Position numbers and translations under genes: made by a program. A DNA stretch of 5,583 bases from Crocinitomicaceae bacterium (GTDB lineage: Bacteria > Bacteroidota > Bacteroidia > Flavobacteriales_D > Crocinitomicaceae): positions 1-5,583 of the forward strand of contig JABSPC010000323.1 in NCBI GenBank assembly GCA_013215515.1, in the 5' to 3' direction. Below the pieces are notes generated by a model, which saw only the letters and a program-made list of their open reading frames with translations, was not told the origin of the DNA and searched no databases. Positions 1 to 5,567 of this stretch are shown here, piece by piece; positions within the stretch are counted from its first letter, which is position 1, and every line of letters starts with the position of its first letter.

Positions 1-894
1 ATTCTTACACGACCTATGGACATGGTTATTGATGCTCTTACTCAGCTGGGTGCTCGGGTTGATTCTAATCACCATTTTTTGCCATTATTAATTAAAGGCG
101 GAATCCAAGCTGGAGTAATTGAAATTGACGGATCCGAAAGTTCACAATTGTTGACCGGTTTGTTAATCGCGCTTCCTTCATTGGATGGTGACAGCGTGGT
201 CAATGTGAGCAATCTTAAAAGTCGGCCGTATATTGATATGACCCTGGAAATTCTTAATGAATTTGGTGTCAAAATTGAGAATAGAGCATATGAATCATTC
301 ATTATAAATGGTAACCAAGCAGTAAACGGGGTAAAGTACACTTGTGAAGGCGATTGGAGTGGCGCAGCATTCCATTTGGTTGGCGCAGCAATATCTGGTT
401 CAGTGGAACTTACAGGCCTGAAAAGTGATTCAAGCCAAGCCGATATTGAAATATTGAATGCTTTGAAGTTAGCTGGAGCAAACGTTGAGGTCAGTTCTAA
501 TTCTATAAAAGTAAAGAAGGATAAATTGAAGAGTTTCGAGTTTGATGCAACGCAATGTCCTGATTTGTTTCCACCAATTGCAGCACTTGCCGCTTGTTGT
601 GATGGTATTTCGACTGTATATGGTATTGAGCGCTTGGTGCATAAAGAAAGCAATCGTGCGCTAACCATTCAAACGGAATTGACCAAGCTTGGCGTTCAAG
701 TTATCCTTGATGGAAATATGATGTCGATTAAAGGTGGACCAATAAATGGCGGGGAAATATCCTCAAATAACGATCATAGAATTGCCATGATGGGCGCCGT
801 ACTAGCTAGTGTTAGTTCTCAATCAATCACAATAAGGAATTCTGATGCAATCGCTAAATCCTATCCTGGATTCTATAGTGACCTTCCCAAGTAA
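1..894 (+). CDS. aroA: 3-phosphoshikimate 1-carboxyvinyltransferase (EPSP synthase), 5'-truncated by window edge
   Basis: Cytoplasmic enzyme of the shikimate pathway. It joins phosphoenolpyruvate to shikimate 3-phosphate to give EPSP, the precursor of chorismate and the aromatic amino acids. The frame is open from base 1 (I-L-T-R-P-M-D-M), so the Met codons at 16 and 22 are internal and not starts. Numbering from base 1, the diagnostic parts are all present: SSQ at residues 47-49 (S3P binding, E. coli S169-S170-Q171), RPYID with Tyr77 (E. coli Tyr200), the CPDLFPP segment with the catalytic Asp188 (E. coli Asp313), HKESNR with Glu216 and Arg219 (E. coli Glu341 and Arg344), NNDHRIAMM around residue 260, and the closing AKSYPGF. 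About 120 N-terminal residues lie outside the window; the rest matches normal family length. The stop is TAA at 892-894. No frameshift or missing catalytic residue is visible, so the gene is very probably functional. Confidence 0.96.
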   Translation: MLTRPMDMVIDALTQLGARVDSNHHFLPLLIKGGIQAGVIEIDGSESSQLLTGLLIALPSLDGDSVVNVSNLKSRPYIDMTLEILNEFGVKIENRAYESFIINGNQAVNGVKYTCEGDWSGAAFHLVGAAISGSVELTGLKSDSSQADIEILNALKLAGANVEVSSNSIKVKKDKLKSFEFDATQCPDLFPPIAALAACCDGISTVYGIERLVHKESNRALTIQTELTKLGVQVILDGNMMSIKGGPINGGEISSNNDHRIAMMGAVLASVSSQSITIRNSDAIAKSYPGFYSDLPK

Positions 895-906
895 GTATTG
901 ACACAT

Positions 907-939
907 AAAAAAAGACCTTTCTCGGGAGAGAGTGGCCTT
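907..939 (-). terminator. Hairpin with T-tract on the minus strand, just after aroA
   Basis: The arms CTTTCTC and GAGAGAG around a GG centre pair with one G-U. Further partial pairing (GACC against GGCC) extends the stem. On the minus strand the stem is followed by seven T (the A-run at 907-913), the classic intrinsic terminator form, so it would stop transcription coming from the right toward aroA. In the plus direction the following TTATTG is only a weak U-tract, so any action on aroA itself would be modest. It lies 12 bases after the aroA stop. Confidence 0.5.
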
Positions 940-945
940 ATTGCT

Positions 946-980
946 AAAATCAGATACTACCACCTATCTGAATTTTTAAT
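946..980 (+). terminator. Weak hairpin plus T-run, candidate aroA terminator
   Basis: CAGATA (951-956) and TATCTG (965-970) form a perfect 6-bp stem over an 8-base loop. AAAAT before it and ATTTT after it can extend the pairing with one bulged A. The stem is followed by AATTTTTAATT. It lies about 50 bases after the aroA stop and has a better plus-strand U-tract than the preceding hairpin. The stem is AT-rich, so termination strength is uncertain. Confidence 0.35.
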
Positions 981-981
981 T

Positions 982-1015
982 CGTTATTGAATGAACTATT
1001 AAGTTGCCAATAACG
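982..1015. repeat. 8-bp perfect inverted repeat with a nested 4-bp stem
   Basis: CGTTATTG (982-989) is matched exactly by CAATAACG (1008-1015). Inside the loop, AACT (994-997) and AGTT (1002-1005) can pair over an ATTA tetraloop, giving a two-step hairpin. No open reading frame covers it. It could be part of the transcript end, a protein-binding site or a small RNA element; nothing in the sequence decides between these. Confidence 0.35.
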
Positions 1016-1179
1016 CATTAGAACTAAATTACTAATCTAAAAACTGTCACTTATGCAAACGTTGTAATAAGAACTTGAAATCAAATTTGGATGAATTATT
1101 GACGGATGCATAATATAATAGCTTATAAGAAATATAGCTACCATGGGAAATAACCTTAGCAAAACCTCAGCAATTCTTT
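1016..1179. other. Non-coding stretch with no recognised element
   Basis: This is the remaining part of the 315-base gap between the aroA stop and the end of the broken regulator gene. It is AT-rich, has stops in all frames, and I see no tRNA, riboswitch or convincing gene. Short promoter-like words occur, as expected in AT-rich DNA, but none is placed before a gene. Confidence 0.5.
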
Positions 1180-1203
1180 AAACCCTTTTTGTAGTAGGGG
1201 TTT
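1180..1203 (-). terminator. Possible terminator of the minus-strand regulator gene
   Basis: AAACCC (1180-1185) and GGGTTT (1198-1203) form a 6-bp stem over a 12-base loop, beginning 7 bases after the stop codon of the minus-strand gene. On the minus strand the stem is followed by AAAGAATTG and not by a T-run, so it is not a textbook intrinsic terminator. The placement right after the stop is the main support. Confidence 0.35.
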
Positions 1204-1209
1204 CGAGTG

Positions 1210-1656
1210 CTATATGTTTGTTGATATATGACGGTGAAGGCTCGTTTTTGTGTTCGTTACGCCCAAATTTTTTCTAATTTTTGATCGATCGACCTCAATA
1301 CTTGCCGGAGCTTTGTGTAAAATCGATGAAATTTGTTTCGTATCGAGGTTTAATTTTAGCAAAGCACATACTTTAACTTCCGCTCTCGTTAATTCAGGAT
1401 ACTTTTCAACGAGCTTCGTATAGAACTTAGAATGCAATTGTTTGAATGGAACTTCAAATTCTTCCCAAGAACTATGTTCCAATTCCATTTTTAGTTTTCG
1501 AATAACTGATAATAGCAATTTTGTATCCTCAGGGCTTGCTCTTTCATTAATTTCTTGAAGAGAAGAAATTGTCTGTTTCATCTCCTCGCTTTTTCTCAAA
1601 ATTTGAATAGCACTTGAAACAAGTTCTTTATTTCTAAGTTCAAGTTCATCATTCAA
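1210..1656 (-). pseudogene. Regulator fragment 3: coiled coil and LuxR-like HTH DNA-binding domain
   Basis: This 148-residue stretch begins at a TTG; the frame is open a little further back to about 1704, where it joins the membrane helix after a one-base shift. Residues 1-60 are charged and helical, a probable coiled-coil linker. Residues 64-86 (W-E-E-F-E-V-P-F-K-Q-L-H, then F-Y-T-K-L-V-E-K-Y-P) are the characteristic lead-in of the Bacteroidota family. Residues 88-142 are the HTH: E-L-T-R-A-E-V-K-V-C-A-L-L, then D-T-K-Q-I-S-S-I-L and S-I-E-V-D-R-S-K-I-R-K-N-L-G, fitting the LuxR pattern LTxxE...KxIAxxL...xVxxxRxxIRxKLG. This part is well preserved and might still make a soluble DNA-binding fragment if an internal start were used, but no good start or binding site is visible. 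Confidence 0.65.
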
Positions 1657-1861
1657 TACTTGTTTTTGATCTTCCTTAGCACCAATGGTTTTCGTTTTTC
1701 TTCTAACGAGAATGTATGAAAATGAACGCGATCAACAAACCGGCAAGGATTAAGCTTAGAATTAAAAAGTTCTTTCTAGAGATTTTTAAACCATCATTTC
1801 TCTTTTGAGTTGGAGTCTATCTGTCTCGAGTTCGTGCAAATTATTTTGATGTTCGAACTCC

Positions 1862-2539
1862 TTATTTAATTCCATCGAAAGAAGTGCTTTTTTTTCCAGA
1901 AGCCTCTTCAAGACTATCGGATAGGTTCTTGAATTGTTCCAAGTATTCCAGTTCCAGAGCTGATTTCCCACTTGCTTTGGTGCTCTTGTACATGTTTTCA
2001 ATTGTCGACTTCATAAATTGTGACATTCCAAAATAAGTAGCCAATTTATTAGCATTCGTATACAACTCTAAAGCTTTCAGATGGTTGTTCATTTCAGATT
2101 CATACTGTGCTTTTACAATCCACAAGTCAATTTTCGGGTCCCCGAGATCGTATTCTACAATGATGTCTTCGGCGTTTTTGAGGTACTCTAAACAAGATTT
2201 GTAATCCTTTTCGGCAAAGTATAGATCAGCGATGGCAATAAGGCTTAGTGAAATTTCCGCTGAACTGTTCATTTCCCTGAAGATCTCAAGTGCTTCTTGT
2301 ATACTCTTTAGGGCCTCTTTGTTCTTGTCTTGACTATAGTATTCAGAAAGGTTGGCAAGACTATCAGCCAAAGAATAATTTTGATTTGTTGCACGACTAA
2401 TTTTAATCGCCTTTTTCATCATGGAAACGCCTTTGTCCATATTCCCTGATCGCTTGTACATCAAAATCAGTGAGTTATAGGCAACGCCAATATTAACGGA
2501 GTCTTTGTCTTTTATGAAATGTTCCTGAGCAGCGCCCAA
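1862..2539 (-). pseudogene. Regulator fragment 2: TPR array
   Basis: The frame is in fact open from just after the nonsense codon at 2663-2665; the TTG at 2539 is simply one possible start and has no special support. The product consists of tandem helix pairs with TPR character, for example A-Y-N-S-L-I-L-M-Y-K-R-S-G-N-M-D-K-G, S-L-A-D-S-L-A-N-L-S-E-Y-Y, I-A-D-L-Y-F-A-E-K-D-Y and A-L-E-L-Y-T-N-A-N-K-L-A, about five to six repeats. In the parent protein this would be the periplasmic, ligand- or partner-sensing part. The last residues (after S-G-K-K) are out of frame because of the A8 run. The true continuation, K-K-A-L-L-S-M-E-L-N-K-E-F-E-H-Q, reads to a stop at 1786-1788 and is a coiled coil. 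Lacking a signal peptide, this fragment would stay in the cytoplasm if made. Confidence 0.6.
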
Positions 2540-2745
2540 AAGCTCAATCGCCCTTTCATCATTACCTATAACGAAGAATAAAGTTCCTTCCTGAAATTTT
2601 GCCTGTGCAACAAGGTCATGGTCCTCTATTTCGCTTGCTACAATACCTGCCAGGTCTATATATTAAATAGCTTTCGTTAGGTTGTTCTCTCTTTGAAATA
2701 TAGTAGATATTAAGTACGCACGCGTTTTAAGTCCGTTGTTTCGTA

Positions 2746-2934
2746 TCACCTTTGCATCGGCCAATGCACTATTCGCATATATTTTAGCTGAATCAATGTT
2801 CGAATATTACACCTAATTACATTGTCTAAATTCACTCGAATTGCTGCCTTTTCACTCTTTGATCCTGAGCCATCTTGAGAATAGGACAGTAATGGTAAAA
2901 ACAGAACGAAGAAAGCGTATAGTATTGATTTCAT
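2746..2934 (-). pseudogene. Regulator fragment 1: signal peptide and N-terminus
   Basis: Starts at ATG (2934-2932) and runs 62 codons. Residues 1-20 form a clear signal peptide: Lys at 2, a hydrophobic core LYAFFVLFLPLL, then SYSQ, the usual Bacteroidota cleavage context. The protein-like part continues to about D-N-V-I-R at residue 41. After that the reading frame is wrong, and the real continuation (N-I-D-S-A-K-I-Y-A) is in the neighbouring frame from about 2800. If translated, it would give a short exported peptide with no known function. Confidence 0.6.
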
Positions 2935-2991
2935 AGAGGAATTCGGTAGCGGAGATAATTTACCCCTTTGACTAAAAATAAGAATTAGAAC

Positions 2992-3026
2992 GGCGCAAAA
3001 ATACTTTTAACAGAAGAATCTGCGCC
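2992..3026. repeat. Inverted repeat GGCGCA / TGCGCC spanning the promoter
   Basis: GGCGCA (2992-2997) and TGCGCC (3021-3026) are perfect 6-bp arms 23 bases apart, each overlapping one of the two promoter elements. A related word, GACGCAAAAG, lies at 3034-3043. The spacing would suit a dimeric regulator binding on one face of the DNA, but this is inference. Chance occurrence of a 6-bp pair at this distance is not negligible. Confidence 0.3.
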
Positions 3027-3028
3027 AA
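2996..3028 (-). promoter_or_regulatory. Bacteroidota-type promoter for the broken regulator gene
   Basis: On the minus strand TATTTTTG (3003-2996) matches the -7 consensus TAnnTTTG at every fixed position. TTGG (3028-3025) lies 21 bases before it in the -33 position. Transcription would start near 2990, about 55 bases before the ATG at 2934. The gene is broken but the promoter appears intact. Confidence 0.45.
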
Positions 3029-3110
3029 TTAATAGACGCAAAAGTTGTTAAATTATTACATTTTTCCTTCTCGGATATTTTCTCTCTAATTCAAGGGTGT
3101 TTTTTTTGAG

Positions 3111-3146
3111 TGGACCCCCTCAAAATGTAAAACGGTCAATGGGACA
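3111..3146. mobile_element. Possible remnant of an IS3-like element end
   Basis: The stretch begins TGGACCCCCTCAAAATG and ends GGGACA. This resembles the TG-start, C-run and A-run, GGACA composition of many IS3-family terminal repeats. No second terminus, transposase or target duplication is seen in the window, so at best it is a solo end. It is recorded as a weak resemblance from memory of the family; a random C-run in AT-rich DNA is the alternative. Confidence 0.15.
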
Positions 3147-3225
3147 TTCTTAATAGTTGTAACTTGGTTCACACACGCGCTCATGATATTACTATTTGAA
3201 TATTTAAGCGAAATAAGAAATCAAT

Positions 3226-3477
3226 TTGACTAACTACTCCAAAACAGTCCTCATTGCGCTCTGTTTATTTATTTCAATAAATTCGAATTCCCAAGCGTGG
3301 AATTCAATTGTCACATCATTTTGCACTGATGTAAATGAGGGTGTGTCCGTTAAAGTTTACAATGGGAAACAATATTTTACGGGCGTTTATCGCGGAAATT
3401 TGAATCTTGGTTTTAACTCGGCATTGGGCTGTGCATACGACAATATTCCCTACAGCTATTGGAATGACACAAGTTGA
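3226..3477 (+). pseudogene. N-terminal remnant of a secreted protein, possibly repeat / propeller type
   Basis: The frame begins with TTG (no ATG available). It reads M-T-N-Y-S-K followed by a hydrophobic core TVLIALCLFISI and NSNSQA, a convincing Bacteroidota signal peptide of about 23 residues. The mature part includes E-G-V-S-V-K-V-Y-N-G-K-Q-Y-F-T-G-V-Y-R-G-N-L, which resembles the G.S..V...GN.Y.TG.F.G pattern of SBBP-like beta-propeller repeats in large T9SS-secreted proteins. Such proteins are usually many hundreds of residues; this one stops after 83. A neighbouring plus frame stays open to about 3575, hinting at a frameshift near 3450-3475, but the continuation is not recognised. A degenerate promoter (TTGG at 3164, TACTATTTG at 3190, one base too long) lies upstream. 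Probably a truncated, decayed gene; the TTG may be a mutated ATG. Confidence 0.45.
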
Positions 3478-3867
3478 GTACGGAGATTGGGGAAATTCAG
3501 CAGCACCATTATTTTTGGATGATGGTGATCCACAGGAGTGTTGGCCGATAGTTCTAATTGTTGGCTTCTGCCTCTGAGCCTGGATTTCCGGAATGATGGT
3601 TGTGAAAGTCAGTATTTCTTGTAGACTTTGATACTTGGAAGAGAATAGAAGGTTCCCTCCTGAATACGTGGCTTTCGTAATTTCGATCCGCCAAGTTAAA
3701 TTCGTTTTAACGATTGTCTTAATTTTAAAGGACCATGAATTATAGACACCTTTGAGATTTCCTTTTTTGTTCAAGATATACGCATCCCATTCGGTGCAAA
3801 GCTTTTTGTTAGCAAGGTAAATTGGCGAGTTCAATTCACCGCTGGATGCATTTGATTTGATACGCAT
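3316..3867 (-). CDS. Hypothetical protein, doubtful, antisense to the preceding remnant
   Basis: A 183-codon frame starting at ATG (3867-3865). The frame is open back to a TAG near 3923, where it abuts the GT-C gene start. Not recognised. The first 95 residues look protein-like, with ordinary codon choice and alternating polar / hydrophobic strands (for example W-S-F-K-I-K-T-I-V-K-T-N-L-T-W-R-I-E-I). From about residue 110 the composition turns odd (Ser, Cys, Pro), exactly where it overlaps the plus-strand remnant, suggesting that only about 3540-3867 was ever coding. No signal peptide or membrane helix is seen. The opposite strand has many stops in 3600-3870, so the open frame is not a shadow of a plus-strand gene there. 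It may be a gene remnant with its 3' end lost. Confidence 0.28.
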   Translation of the reverse strand: MRIKSNASSGELNSPIYLANKKLCTEWDAYILNKKGNLKGVYNSWSFKIKTIVKTNLTWRIEITKATYSGGNLLFSSKYQSLQEILTFTTIIPEIQAQRQKPTIRTIGQHSCGSPSSKNNGAAEFPQSPYSTCVIPIAVGNIVVCTAQCRVKTKIQISAINARKILFPIVNFNGHTLIYISAK

Positions 3868-3887
3868 GGCTAATTCAATTGTTCTAA

Positions 3888-3920
3888 GTTGTGTAGCACT
3901 AAATTTAAAAATTAAATTTG
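3888..3920 (+). promoter_or_regulatory. Promoter directly before the GT-C gene
   Basis: TAAATTTG (3913-3920) matches TAnnTTTG fully, and GTTG (3888-3891) sits 21 bases upstream in the -33 position. Transcription would start within a few bases of the ATG at 3924, giving a leaderless or near-leaderless mRNA. No other convincing promoter is seen closer to the gene. Confidence 0.45.
3901..3919. repeat. Perfect palindrome over the -7 element, possible operator
   Basis: AAATTTAA (3901-3908) and TTAAATTT (3912-3919) are exact inverted copies with a 3-base centre. The right arm coincides with the -7 promoter element of the GT-C gene. It could bind a dimeric repressor. The pure A/T content means chance is a serious alternative. 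Confidence 0.35.
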
Positions 3921-3923
3921 TCT

Positions 3924-5159
3924 ATGATTCAGTTTGTCAAACGACATAGGGACTTATTTCTCATTAGTACCATCGCGACGGTTTTTTACTTCGTCATGTT
4001 GAATGTTATCGGTATAGACATTAATGAAGAAGTCATGTTCTCAACTGTAGATGGGAATTCGTATCGTGAAGTGGCCCATTGGATAGAGTCAGGGGAATAC
4101 ACGCCCTATATTGGAGTACGGCCCTTTCTGTATCCTCTACTGATTTCAATGGCGAATTTTATAGGTGGCTTTACAGCAATTTGGATATTTCAATTCGTAT
4201 TGTGGTTGCTTTCTGTCAATGTTCTGTACCTCTCGATTATTCGTTTAACAGGACGGAAATCGTTTGGATTCATTGGTGCGGCCATTTTCATTATAAACCT
4301 ATCACTGATTTCACTCACTTTTCATGCTTTATCGGAAGTGGCGACAACATTTCTTCTATCGCTTCTACTATGGCTAATAGCGAAGCATAAGGACAACTTA
4401 ACTTCACTTCGATGTATTCATGGGGGCATTTTGCTTTTGGGCTTGTTGACAGTTGTTCGGCCCATGTTCTTATTACCACTCGTTGGGCTTTTGGTGCTTT
4501 TTCCCTTTATTAAATTCAAAACGTATTATCGAGCGCCTACAAAGTTGATCTGGGTCGGAATAGTACTGTTACCCGTTTTCTTACAGATGGGCATATTGAA
4601 ATGGAATTATGACGAATTCGGAATCTCTATGAGAAGTTCTGACACCGTCGATTTTTACTTGATGGCCCAATGCATGGAGCAGGACAAAGGAATTGATCTT
4701 ACTGCTTCAAGGGCAATAATTACTGAAATGTCAGCCGAAGAAAGAGGGGAGTACAAAGCAAATCACCTCGGGTTAATGGGGGCAAATTTGGTAATGAACA
4801 TTCAAGGAAACATCGAAGGAGATTCTTACATGCTCCTTCATCGACCTGAGATTGAGAACGCTGGATTGAGAAGGTTTATGGTCAATATGAATAAGGTGTT
4901 TTATCGTATTCATCAACTATTTATAGTTGTATTGTTCCTCTTTTCCTTGTTGCTTATATGGAAAAGAAGCTGGAAGGATTTGTTATTGATTTGGGTGTTA
5001 ATTCTACCTCCGTTGTTTTACATCGTAGCATCGGGTGTTTCCTTTTCACAAGGCGATCGACTGGTATTACCCGCTTTGGTGATGTGGATTGCCGCGTATT
5101 TTTTGATCGTCTATAAAATGAAAGTACTATTCTCAACACAATCCAAGGACAAGGACTGA
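3924..5159 (+). CDS. Multi-pass membrane protein, GT-C-type glycosyltransferase family
   Basis: Probably moves a sugar from a polyprenyl-phosphate donor onto a lipid, glycan or protein at the cytoplasmic membrane; the acceptor is unknown. ATG at 3924 is preferred over the upstream TTG at 3918, giving 411 residues. About nine to ten hydrophobic helices are visible: near 11-29, 70-86, 87-105, 113-132, 136-153, 166-195 (perhaps two), 207-224, 331-346, 352-371 and 379-398. A hydrophilic stretch lies at 225-328. The first loop after helix 1 carries T-V-D-G-N-S-Y (Asp43) then G-V-R-P-F-L-Y-P-L-L, the D..Y...RP..YPL arrangement of ArnT / PMT-like GT-C enzymes in which the loop Asp is catalytic. Later marks are H-A-L-S-E (Glu138), V-V-R-P-M (Arg179) and G-D-R-L-V-L-P-A-L, the usual C-terminal R...P motif. 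Length is on the short side for the family. The frame is unbroken. Overall fold call is fairly safe; substrate is not predictable. Confidence 0.75.
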   Translation: MIQFVKRHRDLFLISTIATVFYFVMLNVIGIDINEEVMFSTVDGNSYREVAHWIESGEYTPYIGVRPFLYPLLISMANFIGGFTAIWIFQFVLWLLSVNVLYLSIIRLTGRKSFGFIGAAIFIINLSLISLTFHALSEVATTFLLSLLLWLIAKHKDNLTSLRCIHGGILLLGLLTVVRPMFLLPLVGLLVLFPFIKFKTYYRAPTKLIWVGIVLLPVFLQMGILKWNYDEFGISMRSSDTVDFYLMAQCMEQDKGIDLTASRAIITEMSAEERGEYKANHLGLMGANLVMNIQGNIEGDSYMLLHRPEIENAGLRRFMVNMNKVFYRIHQLFIVVLFLFSLLLIWKRSWKDLLLIWVLILPPLFYIVASGVSFSQGDRLVLPALVMWIAAYFLIVYKMKVLFSTQSKDKD

Positions 5160-5170
5160 TAATAAGGAAA

Positions 5171-5296
5171 ATGAATCTGAAAAAAGAGTGACTTTAGTTC
5201 TCCACGACTGTTATGGCCTGCAAGACCTAACGCTACGTATTGTAAAAAAATACTAATGAAATAATAGATCCATTATTTCTTCGTAGAAGGAAATAG
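5171..5296 (+). pseudogene. Probable broken small reading frame between the GT-C and CAP-like genes
   Basis: ATG at 5171, 11 bases after the GT-C stop, opens M-N-L-K-K-E then TGA. If the A6 run at 5180-5185 had one more A, the frame would go on as K-R-V-T-L-V-L-H-D-C-Y-G-L-Q-D-L-T-L-R-I-V-K-K-Y before TAA at 5254. A second one-base shift near the A7 run (5244-5250) would carry it through N-E-I-I-D-P-L-F-L-R-R-R-K to TAG at 5294-5296. The middle part looks protein-like with a strand-rich start, but I do not recognise it. Both break points are at A-runs. It may be a decayed gene start that once followed the GT-C gene in an operon, or simply chance. Confidence 0.27.
5258..5279. repeat. 8-bp perfect inverted repeat before the CAP-like gene
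   Basis: GAAATAAT (5258-5265) and ATTATTTC (5272-5279) pair exactly over a 6-base loop. It lies about 100 bases after the GT-C stop and 34 bases before the next ATG. It has no T-run on the plus strand and is AT-rich, so it may be a weak terminator, an operator or chance. Confidence 0.3.
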
Positions 5297-5312
5297 AGTT
5301 CACTTAATTTTA

Positions 5313-5567
5313 ATGAGTCAGAAAAACATACGTACTATTCTAAGGTTACATGTCTTTCTGATTGTAATTCCTTCTGTATTCAATTCCAGCTATGCTCAGA
5401 TTAATCCATCCAATCTGAACAAGAAATTGTTGGAGCATGAAATAAAAGTGCTCGTAGATTCTACACGATTAGCACATAATCTTATTCCTCTTTACAATGA
5501 TTCGATCCTGTTTGTAGATAGTGCCCAAAAAAGTGTGTCTGTGCTAGAAAAGAATCATCTCAATTAA
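5313..5567 (+). CDS. Secreted protein, likely start of a CAP (SCP/PR-1-like) domain protein; ends early
   Basis: ATG at 5313 starts an 84-codon frame. Residues 1-29 form a signal peptide: basic N-terminus with Lys4 and Arg7, hydrophobic core around VFLIVIPSVF, ending NSSYAQ. The mature part has a helix followed by I-K-V-L-V-D-S-T-R-L-A-H-N-L-I-P-L-Y-N-D-S-I-L and then D-S-A-Q-K-S. This fits the first third of bacterial CAP domains (I..LVN..R..H.L.PL..D..L...A..HS), seen in secreted proteins of largely unknown role. Such domains need about 120-150 residues, so this one is far too short. It stops at TAA (5565-5567) only 16 bases from the window end, while both other plus frames remain open there (S-I-K-K-F-E-V-L or Q-L-R-N-L-K-F). 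A one-base frameshift just before 5565 is therefore possible. The family call rests on the first helix alone and is tentative. Confidence 0.5.
   Translation: MSQKNIRTILRLHVFLIVIPSVFNSSYAQINPSNLNKKLLEHEIKVLVDSTRLAHNLIPLYNDSILFVDSAQKSVSVLEKNHLN

Larger units (their letters stand above)
1210..2934 (-). pseudogene. Broken TPR / transmembrane / LuxR-type HTH regulator (4 frameshifts, 1 nonsense codon)
   Basis: One ancestral gene of about 574 codons can be followed through frame changes. From the N-terminus: signal peptide (residues 1-20), TPR array (about 45-330), coiled coil (about 345-385), a membrane helix read in its own frame at about 1789-1706 (LILSLILAGLLIAFIFI), a second coiled coil, then a C-terminal LuxR-like HTH. 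This layout is that of Bacteroidota stand-alone sensors with periplasmic TPRs and a cytoplasmic DNA-binding end. Lesions: one base lost near 2801-2808; TAA at 2663-2665 where the context (L-T-K-A-I-stop-Y-I-D-L) suggests a former Glu; one extra A in the A8 run (T8 on plus) at 1888-1895; one base lost near 1787-1791; one extra base near 1705-1706. Each single indel restores the downstream frame. As it stands it cannot make the full protein. Either a recent pseudogene or an error-rich assembly; intact aroA and GT-C neighbours favour real decay. Confidence 0.85.

Noticed and set aside
69..668. A 199-codon open frame on the minus strand
   Set aside because: It lies entirely within aroA, whose plus-strand frame has all the family motifs. 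The antisense product is unlike any family I know and is a mirror of the real gene.
1786..1850. A programmed ribosomal frameshift to join the regulator fragments
   Set aside because: Four shifts in both directions plus a nonsense codon would all have to be bypassed, and only one break lies in a long slippery run. Decay or sequence error is far simpler.
3100..3107. T8 run as the tail of an intrinsic terminator
   Set aside because: The sequence before it offers only a 4-bp CCTT / AAGG pairing over more than 20 bases, so there is no credible stem, and no plus-strand gene ends nearby.
4079..4390. A 103-codon plus-strand frame inside the GT-C gene
   Set aside because: It is out of frame with a clearly membrane-spanning protein and has no good start or recognisable content.
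4954..5139. A 61-codon minus-strand frame at the end of the GT-C gene
   Set aside because: It is antisense to the last membrane helices, rich in Arg, Ser and Pro as expected of a shadow frame, and has no promoter.
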